A stretch of 27,497 nucleotides of DNA from a virus. Within the stretch, counting starts at the first letter, position 1, and the number at the start of each line of letters is the position of its first letter. Where the stretch lies: the IMG/VR virus record IMGVR_UViG_3300011116_000564, positions 1 to 27,497 of that record. One strand, 5' to 3'. The position numbers and the translations under genes were made by a program. Shown one piece after another: positions 14,328 to 19,719 of the stretch. The notes below the pieces were generated by a model that saw only the letters and a program-made list of their open reading frames with translations, was not told the DNA's origin and ran no database searches.

Positions 14328-14756
14328 TTAGGCTCCTTTAAGGGAATGATTGATCCAATATCTAGGGGTAACTCTGCCAGTCCATTTAGGATTCGCTGGC
14401 ATACGATCAATTATGCGGGAAAGATTTAGGGAGATTTCGGCAGGTGTTGGAGTATATGGAATATGTTTCCATATAGGGGAATTGACTATAGTTGACCAAT
14501 CCATCTTAGACACCTTGAAACCTCTAACAAGAAGTTCATTATGCAATTCTAGGTGACGATAATACAACCATTCGAGCTTATCAACAAAGAATTTAATATG
14601 TCCTGATCCTAGAGTATATTTAGAGGGTGCATCAGGATATTGATTCTTGAGTCTACCTGTTAGTACTCCGTTAGGTATCCTGATCAATTCCCTATACTCT
14701 GCCATTAGATGTTTATCACAAAGCAGGGAAGGATCAATTAGGTTTATACGTGTCAT
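14328..14756 (-). CDS. denV: pyrimidine-dimer DNA glycosylase/AP lyase (T4 endonuclease V type), 142 aa
   Basis: The N-terminus MTRINLIDPSLLCDKHLMAE closely follows T4 endonuclease V, including the catalytic Thr2 (alpha-amine nucleophile after Met removal), Arg3, Arg22, Glu23 and Arg26. Further matches are GSGHIKFFVDKLEWL (T4: GAGHVTFFYDKLEFL), RGFKV, and a C-terminal basic and aromatic stretch (PKWTGRVTPRYW). The length is near the 138 residues of T4 DenV. It removes UV cyclobutane pyrimidine dimers by base excision. TAGGAG lies about 11 bases before the start. It sits second in the cluster behind the control-region promoter, so it is expressed early. Presence of an early repair gene suits a phage exposed to sunlight. 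Confidence 0.95.
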   Translation of the reverse strand: MTRINLIDPSLLCDKHLMAEYRELIRIPNGVLTGRLKNQYPDAPSKYTLGSGHIKFFVDKLEWLYYRHLELHNELLVRGFKVSKMDWSTIVNSPIWKHIPYTPTPAEISLNLSRIIDRMPANPKWTGRVTPRYWINHSLKGA

Positions 14757-14778
14757 AGGGGAAAATCTCCTAGTAAGA

Positions 14779-14940
14779 TTAAAAAGGTAATCCGGGAATA
14801 TATGCTAGATCGCAAAACCAATTAAGAGACGATACTCCAGGCATTTGTAACCACATATCACGGTGATATTCTGCGGTTTCTTTATCCTTGAAAATACCGA
14901 TAACAGTATTTTCATGTTTGAGAATACAACAATTAAACAT
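14779..14940 (-). CDS. small protein, first gene after the control region, 53 aa
   Basis: The ATG at 14940 has AAAGGAAACTATATC upstream, a strong site, and the frame ends at a TAA at 14781-14779. The protein (MFNCCILKHENTVIGIFKDK...) reads like a short beta-hairpin plus helix (KETAEYHRDMWLQM). It is the first gene downstream of the sigma-70 promoter at 15017-15045, with a leader of about 70 bases. Function is unknown, but its position makes it one of the earliest expressed. Confidence 0.65.
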   Translation of the reverse strand: MFNCCILKHENTVIGIFKDKETAEYHRDMWLQMPGVSSLNWFCDLAYIPGLPF

Positions 14941-14987
14941 GATATAGTTTCCTTTCTAGTTTCAACAAAAGTTTCACAGAATGCGAA

Positions 14988-15017
14988 AGTAGACCGTCAG
15001 ACTGCTAGACCGTAGGA
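14988..15017 (+). repeat. left arm of 30-bp inverted repeat, three 8-bp units
   Basis: The arm reads AGT then AGACCGTC, AGACTGCT, AGACCGTA, GGA. It matches the reverse complement of 15257-15286 at 26 of 30 positions; the four differences are two TC/CT swaps. It overlaps the -10 end and early transcribed region of the promoter at 15017-15045, a natural operator position. Confidence 0.75.
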
Positions 15018-15045
15018 GCATACGCCTATGTCTGACAGGTGTCAA
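15017..15045 (-). promoter_or_regulatory. sigma-70 promoter (TTGACA, 17 bp, TATGCT)
   Basis: On the minus strand a perfect TTGACA (15045-15040) is followed by exactly 17 bases and TATGCT (15022-15017). It is preceded by CCCC, giving CCCCTTGACA, the same decamer as the promoter at 9343-9371. It should start near 15010 and drive the early minus-strand cluster beginning with the gene at 14940. The repeat arm 14988-15017 lies across its start point, suggesting regulation by a repeat-binding protein. Confidence 0.8.
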
Positions 15046-15155
15046 GGGGATAATGATACTCTAGATTATACTATCTAGTTAGTTAGTTGTATGTGTAATC
15101 TATCATAGGATTCGACACGTTTTAGGCCCACTTAAAATTTATAAAAATATAAAGA

Positions 15156-15168
15156 GGGGGGGGGGGGG
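15156..15168 (+). repeat. 13-base G homopolymer
   Basis: Thirteen consecutive G follow an A/T-only stretch (ATAAAAATATAAAGA) and precede another A/T-rich stretch. It lies near the centre (about 15137) of the inverted-repeat pair. Exact length may vary between genomes in the population or be a sequencing estimate. Confidence 0.8.
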
Positions 15169-15256
15169 ATATAATCTAATATACCTATCTAATATATACA
15201 TACACGTGAGATATATACACATTAGGCAGGGCTGTCAGACAGAGGTTCGAGCGTTT

Positions 15257-15286
15257 TCCTACGGTCTGACAGTCTAGCGGTCTACT
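15257..15286 (-). repeat. right arm of 30-bp inverted repeat, three 8-bp units
   Basis: On the minus strand it reads AGT then AGACCGCT, AGACTGTC, AGACCGTA, GGA. Unlike the left arm it has no TTGACA or TATGCT in the matching flank, so the promoter is present on one side only. Both arms are followed toward the centre by TCTGACAG (15031-15038, and on the minus strand 15239-15232). Confidence 0.75.
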
Positions 15287-15335
15287 TATATACACCTAAA
15301 CTAGACTGTACAGACTTAGAGTCTACTTATGTATC

Positions 15336-15995
15336 TTACAATCCTAACAGTTCTTCAATCTTAGGTGTCTGAGACATCTGCTTGAGACGATTCCCAAGTT
15401 TCCCAGACATTTCATCATCTGGAGCACAGATATCCAGAGCCTTGGTGAGATTATTAATCTGCCCAACATTTAGGACAGTTTTCCCACCGGCCAGACTAGA
15501 AAACAATCCCTTATAACCTGCCAGATGTTTCCCGATTGTTTCTTCTTGTTCAGGTGTAGATAGATCATATCCGAGTTTTTCAGCGAACAGGACAGTAAGA
15601 TTATCTTTCATCTCACGATCAAACCATCCTTCAATGAGATCTTTAGTCAACCTGCCGCCATTTGCTTGACTCTCAAGATAACCAATGATTGCACCAATAC
15701 CTATTTCCTCATCGCTCACACTTGTGAGAGTTCCTCCAGATGATTCATACAAGGATCTAACAATGCCATCCTGAGCCGCTTCGCACATCTCACGGATATA
15801 AGGCAGTAGACCATTGATATTTTCCAGAATCTCACCTTGATTCAATAGCGGAACGCTAGCACAGACAGATGGATATTTAGCAGGATTCGCTTTTGTAGAC
15901 TTATATCCTACTTTCGCCAATCTTTGACCAGTCAAGGGATTAGATTGTCCAGATACGAACAGATTGACATTGTGACGATTAGATACGAGTGACAT
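15336..15995 (-). CDS. protein of unknown function, 219 aa
   Basis: The ATG at 15995 (MSLVSNRHNVNLF) has AAGGAAACTATC directly upstream; an in-frame start at 16100 would overlap the neighbouring gene and lacks a site. The protein starts beta-rich and basic (TGQRLAKVGYKSTKANPAKY), then becomes helical (LLPYIREMCEAAQDGIVRSL, GYKGLFSSL), ending KIEELLGL. No enzyme motif is seen. Its architecture and length parallel the protein at 8618-9256. It ends directly at the control region, so its product may act there, but that is position-based inference. Confidence 0.65.
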   Translation of the reverse strand: MSLVSNRHNVNLFVSGQSNPLTGQRLAKVGYKSTKANPAKYPSVCASVPLLNQGEILENINGLLPYIREMCEAAQDGIVRSLYESSGGTLTSVSDEEIGIGAIIGYLESQANGGRLTKDLIEGWFDREMKDNLTVLFAEKLGYDLSTPEQEETIGKHLAGYKGLFSSLAGGKTVLNVGQINNLTKALDICAPDDEMSGKLGNRLKQMSQTPKIEELLGL

Positions 15996-16096
15996 GATAG
16001 TTTCCTTCCCACTAGGGATAGTTTCAGAGAGTTTCAGGACTGAGGTAGAGATTACCTCCGATAACCTACCATTGTGCGATAGGTTATGGGAGAAAA

Positions 16097-16291
16097 TCAA
16101 TATGTGAGTTCTTTCAATCTTTTTAACTCCGCTTTACATTCTGCCTCAGTTCCGAGTGATTGCACACCATAATCGGATCTCAGATAGTTTCCAACAGTAG
16201 CTCGAACAATCTTTAAGCCTTTTTCAGTCTCTACAACCATGTGGGTTTGTTCAGGTTTGCCTGCGTGTGTTTGTGAGTAAGGTGTGTTCAT
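16097..16291 (-). CDS. small protein of unknown function, 64 aa
   Basis: The ATG at 16291 (MNTPYSQTHAGKPEQTH) has AAAGGCTTGAT upstream; the in-frame start at 16336 is not supported. The C-terminal half is a possible small fold (HMVVETEKGLKIVRATVGNY) followed by a charged helix (EAECKAELKRLKEL). It lies in the short early cluster right of the control region. No family is recognised. Confidence 0.6.
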   Translation of the reverse strand: MNTPYSQTHAGKPEQTHMVVETEKGLKIVRATVGNYLRSDYGVQSLGTEAECKAELKRLKELTY

Positions 16292-16292
16292 A

Positions 16293-16376
16293 TCAAGCCT
16301 TTCTAAGCAAATGACAGATAAAAATAATAACTTCAATATCTAATGTGAATAGAATTGTTAGGTAATCCATTTTCAT
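16293..16376 (-). CDS. possible 27-aa hydrophobic peptide
   Basis: A short frame (MKMDYLTILFTLDIEVIIFI...) with a hydrophobic core sits exactly between two likely genes; its TGA ends one base before the next ATG. A second ATG at 16370 has GGA about 8 bases upstream. It could be a small membrane peptide or chance. Its tidy fit in the gap is the only support. Confidence 0.3.
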   Translation of the reverse strand: MKMDYLTILFTLDIEVIIFICHLLRKA

Positions 16377-16383
16377 TATCCAA

Positions 16384-16545
16384 TCAAACCAGTTGCAGAT
16401 AGCACAAGGTCATAAAATGGCTATCATATCCGAATTTATCAAACATGACATCGTGCCAATAATCTGACTGTTCAGGGAAACCGTTAATTGAATACCATCC
16501 AGAGTAGCAGTCAGGACTAATATCGGCTTGAACAAATTTCATCAT
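16384..16545 (-). CDS. small protein of unknown function, 53 aa
   Basis: A double ATG (16545 and 16542) follows GGAGATTGAAA, a good ribosome binding site, and the frame ends at a TGA at 16386-16384. The protein (MMKFVQADISPDCYSGWYSI...) is aromatic-rich and acidic, with helices around SDYWHDVMFDKFGY. It is the first gene of the minus strand, next to the junction region. Function is unknown. Confidence 0.6.
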   Translation of the reverse strand: MMKFVQADISPDCYSGWYSINGFPEQSDYWHDVMFDKFGYDSHFMTLCYLQLV

Positions 16546-16947
16546 TTTCAATCTCCAATCAATTTAGATTAAACAAATTAACTAACTAGCCTTTATTATC
16601 GCCCATTCCTGCCCCTGCTTTATGACAATTCCAGGCCTTTTACAAACTGTTACATATTTTACAACTTGTTACATATACATACCTATACATACCAATCTAT
16701 CCAATCTCCCATATCCCATCTAACCTCTCCCATCTCCCATATAACATTTCCTATTCAATATATAACATATAACATATAACATCTAACATTAAATGCAAGG
16801 GGGGGGGTAAGGGCCTTTAACGACTTTTGAGCTGAGATATGTCCTATTGACCTAAATTCATTTTGCTAAAATTTTTCAAATCAAACTCGTCCCCCATATG
16901 AGAAAGATTATAACTGTCTTATACTAAATCTTTATATTGGAGATCTC
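16546..16947. other. gene-free divergent junction between minus- and plus-strand modules
   Basis: No ORF with a plausible ribosome binding site is seen. From left to right it holds an AT-rich stretch (16546-16600), two direct copies of TGTTACATAT (16648-16657, 16667-16676), a long G-free low-complexity tract (16669-16794), a nine-G run (16799-16807), and an AT-rich leader to the gene at 16948. Diverging transcription must start within or close to it, but no clear consensus promoter is visible in either direction. Confidence 0.6.
16669..16794 (+). repeat. 126-base G-free low-complexity tract
   Basis: There is not one G on the plus strand over 126 bases. The tract holds CTCCCAT at 16706, 16727 and 16734 and a TATAACA-type tandem repeat near 16760-16790. 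It is followed at once by GCAAGGGGGGGGG. Such strand asymmetry is far beyond chance for this base composition and marks a non-coding functional or slippage-prone element. Confidence 0.75.
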
Positions 16948-17412
16948 ATGTCTAAATCCTCCCATCCCTTATATCCTGTATACAACGCTATGATGTCCAG
17001 ATGTTATCTGGTATCAAATGAGTTTTATAAAGACTATGGGGGCAGAGGTATAAAAGTCTGTGAAGCTTGGAAAAATAATTTTGAAAAATTTTTAGAAGAT
17101 TTGGGACCTAGACCTGATGGATATACTTTAGATAGAATAGATAACGATTTAGGTTATTCAAAAGAGAATTGTAAATGGAGTTCACAATCTGATCAAAATA
17201 AAAATATGAGAAGAAGGAAAAATGCTTTAGATGATAGAGTTATTGTAGAGATTTATACTTCATACTTACCTACAATGATGTTAGCTAAAAAATTTGGAGT
17301 AGATAAAAGAACCGTGTATGGTATTAAAAAGAAGTGCCATAGTCAGTACACCACAGATATTTGTAACAGGTATACTATAGAAGATGGAGAATTAAAATTG
17401 AGAAAATCCTGA
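16948..17412 (+). CDS. free-standing HNH-type endonuclease with C-terminal helix-turn-helix, 154 aa
   Basis: The N-terminal part ([23 protein letters not shown], then F[21 protein letters not shown], [10 protein letters not shown]) matches a widespread phage HNH/His-Me-finger endonuclease family. Residues about 95-130 ([20 protein letters not shown] then [13 protein letters not shown]) form a helix-turn-helix resembling DNA-binding modules of homing endonucleases. The start has GGAGATCTC upstream. The gene is visibly more A/T-rich than the terminase genes that follow, suggesting separate acquisition. It sits at the edge of the gene-free junction, a common landing place for such elements. Confidence 0.8.
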   Translation: MSKSSHPLYPVYNAMMSRCYLVSNEFYKDYGGRGIKVCEAWKNNFEKFLEDLGPRPDGYTLDRIDNDLGYSKENCKWSSQSDQNKNMRRRKNALDDRVIVEIYTSYLPTMMLAKKFGVDKRTVYGIKKKCHSQYTTDICNRYTIEDGELKLRKS

Positions 17413-17442
17413 CCCCGTCCCCGGGAATCTCTCCCTTCCCTG

Positions 17443-17448
17443 TATAAT
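17443..17448 (+). promoter_or_regulatory. -10 element (TATAAT) of a possible late promoter
   Basis: A perfect TATAAT lies in the 69-base gap between the HNH gene and the small terminase. No -35 match exists 16-18 bases upstream (CCCGGG there), so an activator or a phage factor may be needed. An element TGACCCCGTCCCCGG just upstream (17410-17424) resembles the minus-strand promoter at 9343-9371. Confidence 0.4.
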
Positions 17449-17481
17449 ATCTCTAGTTTAGAAATCAGAAGGGGTCCGGCC

Positions 17482-18027
17482 ATGGGACAAACCACAACAA
17501 CAGGAACAGAAGATAGAGCCTTGAGTCTCCTGGGACAAGGCCTGGGAGTTGAGATAGTTGCATCTGCCGTAGGTGTATCTACCTCAAGAATCTCTCAACT
17601 CCTGTCCGATCCAGAATTCTCATCTCGTGTTGCAGAATTGCGCTTCCAGAATCTAGCGAAACATAATGAGACAGATTCTCGCTATGATAAGATGGAACAA
17701 GATCTCCAAAAAAGACTTGAAGATCTTATCCCTTTCATGATGAAACCTTTCGAGGTTCTGAAAGCTATACAAATTATCAATGGTGCAAAGCGTCGCGGAT
17801 CTTCTGCCCCAGATGCTCTAATCGGACAACAGAATGTTGTACAACTTGTTCTTCCTGCACAGATCATGAATAATTTCACATCTCAAAACATCACCCTCAA
17901 TATTAACAACCAAGTCATTAAAGCTGGCGAACAAGAACTTGTTACAGTACAATCCTCAAATATGACTAAAATGTTAGAACTCTCAAAGGAGAATCATAAT
18001 GTGTCAAATATCATACACTCACCATAA
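17482..18027 (+). CDS. terS: putative terminase small subunit, 181 aa
   Basis: The start has AAGGGGTCCGGCC upstream. The N-terminal region (DRALSLLGQGLGVEIVASAV then GVSTSRISQLLSD, about residues 11-42) is a helix-turn-helix like those that recognise the packaging site in small terminases. A helical middle follows (DKMEQDLQKRLEDLIPFMMK), suited to oligomer formation, and the C-terminus is Asn-rich. It lies immediately before the large terminase at the head of the capsid operon. The call rests on fold pattern and position; a transcription regulator is the main alternative. Confidence 0.7.
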   Translation: MGQTTTTGTEDRALSLLGQGLGVEIVASAVGVSTSRISQLLSDPEFSSRVAELRFQNLAKHNETDSRYDKMEQDLQKRLEDLIPFMMKPFEVLKAIQIINGAKRRGSSAPDALIGQQNVVQLVLPAQIMNNFTSQNITLNINNQVIKAGEQELVTVQSSNMTKMLELSKENHNVSNIIHSP

Positions 18028-18163
18028 GACTCTAGCTCTCACTGAAGAGCAGGCTGCTAAGAAAGCAGAACTGGAAAGAAAGAATAAAGAGGCTGCTAAA
18101 GAACAGCTCCTGAAAATTTCTCTCTTGATTTCCAGAACTCATGTGCGGAAAGAAACTAAATGA
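17999..18163 (+). CDS. small charged helical protein between terminase subunits, 54 aa
   Basis: The ATG at 17999 has AAAGGAGAATCATA just upstream, an excellent site located inside the end of the small terminase gene. The TGA overlaps the start of the large terminase as ATGA. The protein is mainly one long charged helix (LTEEQAAKKAELERKNKEAA) with a Lys/Arg-rich end. The double overlap argues that it is translated and may couple production of the two terminase subunits. A direct role in the packaging motor is possible but unproven. Confidence 0.65.
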   Translation: MCQISYTHHKTLALTEEQAAKKAELERKNKEAAKEQLLKISLLISRTHVRKETK

Positions 18164-19698
18164 ATGAATCTTGGGATGACAAGCTAGGCTTGAATCTAGG
18201 AGCGTCTGAGGAAGATACATCCCTTCCTAGAGAAGCTTCTTTCCAGTCAGATCAAGCAGAAGATGCAGCTAGGCAATCATTAGATTTCTTGGCTGCTCTT
18301 ACCATGCCTTTAGTCTTCCGCTACCTGTTCCCTCCAGTTTTCAAATCAATCTGGAATTGGCTCCTATCTTACGTACACCGTACCAGAGATTTTTCCCAAC
18401 TTGCCATCGGATTGCCCCGCGGTTTTGGGAAAACAATGTTAATTAAAATCTTTATCATCTATTGTATCCTCTTCACAAAGAAACAATTCATCCTAATAAT
18501 CTGTGGCACACAAACCAAGGCGAATAATATTATCACAGATATTATGTCCATGCTCTCTGAGCGGAATGTACAAAAGATTTTTGGAGATTGGAAATTAGGG
18601 GCTGAGACAGATAGACAGGATCTGAAAAGATTCGGGTTCCGGGGTAGGAATATTATCCTTATGGGATCTGGTGCAGAATCTGATATCCGAGGAATTACCT
18701 TGGAAAATCAGCGGCCAGATATTATGATCTTTGATGACATTCAAACTCGAGAAGATGCTGACTCCGAAACTGTTTCTAAGAATATTGAAACCTGGATGGT
18801 TGGTACTGCAATGAAAGCTAAGAGTCCTCATGGATGTCTTTTCGTATTCATTGCTAATATGTATCCAACCAAACACTCGCTCCTTCGCAAACTCAAACAT
18901 AATCCTACATGGACTAAATTTATTGCAGGCGGCATCTTAGCTGATGGAACATCTCTTTGGGAAGATCTCCAACCAATTAAACAACTCCTGAAAGAATTTG
19001 AAAACGACTTGGCAATGGGGCGCCCGGAAGTTTTCTATGCTGAGGTTCTTAATGATGAAGATGCCTCAGTTAACAATCTTGTAGATCTTTCCAAACTCCC
19101 TGTATATTCCATTCCTGATGACGAACTCCATCAAGGAAATTTCATAGTTATCGACCCATCTAATGATAAAGTCAATTCTGACGCAGTCTCTATTATGTAT
19201 TTTGAGATCCATCAGAATGTTCCTGTATGTAAAGAAATTAAGGAAGGTAGACTGTCCCCAGGTGATACGATCCGGGAAGCACTTAAGATAGCTCTAAGAC
19301 GAAACTGCCGATTGATTGCTGTAGAATCCAATGCTTACCAATATTCCCTTCTATATTGGTTCGGGTTCATGTGTACTCAACTAGGTATTATTGGTATCGA
19401 AGCTGTAGAAGTTTACTCAGGTGGATATTCTAAGAATTCCCGGATTCTTAACATGTTCAAACAACTTCTTGCAGGTGAGATCCAAATTCATCCTTCCCAG
19501 AAAGCGCAAGTTAACATTCAGATCTCTCAGTTTAATCCTCTGAAAAGAGATAACACTGACGGACTCCTCGACTGTCTAACTTATGCCCCTAAGGTAATTG
19601 AGATGTATCTAGATCTTATTGTATCCTCTTTAGATATCATAGAACAAGATGCCGGGACAGCCCGAATCTACGGTGAAACTGAAAACTCCCCTTTCTAA
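18160..19698 (+). CDS. terL: terminase large subunit, 512 aa
   Basis: The packaging ATPase and nuclease. Walker A is LPRGFGKTM (residues 85-93) and Walker B is IMIFDD (D192, D193). The C-terminal RNase H-like nuclease has its acidic residues at FIVIDPSNDK (D332), IAVESNA (E389) and DGLLDC (D467, D471). Length and domain order are standard. The start overlaps the upstream small ORF as ATGA. With the small subunit it cuts concatemeric DNA and drives it through the portal encoded next. The packaging type (cos, headful or terminal repeats) cannot be told from this window. Confidence 0.95.
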   Translation: MNESWDDKLGLNLGASEEDTSLPREASFQSDQAEDAARQSLDFLAALTMPLVFRYLFPPVFKSIWNWLLSYVHRTRDFSQLAIGLPRGFGKTMLIKIFIIYCILFTKKQFILIICGTQTKANNIITDIMSMLSERNVQKIFGDWKLGAETDRQDLKRFGFRGRNIILMGSGAESDIRGITLENQRPDIMIFDDIQTREDADSETVSKNIETWMVGTAMKAKSPHGCLFVFIANMYPTKHSLLRKLKHNPTWTKFIAGGILADGTSLWEDLQPIKQLLKEFENDLAMGRPEVFYAEVLNDEDASVNNLVDLSKLPVYSIPDDELHQGNFIVIDPSNDKVNSDAVSIMYFEIHQNVPVCKEIKEGRLSPGDTIREALKIALRRNCRLIAVESNAYQYSLLYWFGFMCTQLGIIGIEAVEVYSGGYSKNSRILNMFKQLLAGEIQIHPSQKAQVNIQISQFNPLKRDNTDGLLDCLTYAPKVIEMYLDLIVSSLDIIEQDAGTARIYGETENSPF

Positions 19699-19719
19699 AC
19701 AATCCTACGAAAGTTCAAT

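Larger units (their letters stand above)
14941..15335. other. gene-free control region, candidate origin or early regulatory hub
   Basis: These 395 bases hold no convincing ORF. They contain a sigma-70 promoter reading left, a pair of 30-bp inverted repeats about 240 bases apart (14988-15017 and 15257-15286), 8-bp iteron-like units starting AGAC, an AT-rich centre (15061-15225) and a 13-G run (15156-15168). The 10-mer GTCTACTTAT is directly repeated at 15280-15289 and 15321-15330. This mixture fits a replication origin, an operator array, or both. Which one cannot be settled from sequence alone. Confidence 0.6.

Noticed and set aside
15156-15168. The 13-G run as a programmed slippage site in a gene
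   Set aside because: No open frame crosses it; it is kept only as a homopolymer that may vary or be a sequencing estimate.
15231-15256. tRNA-like GGTTCGAGC loop in the control region
   Set aside because: No acceptor or anticodon stems can be built around it.
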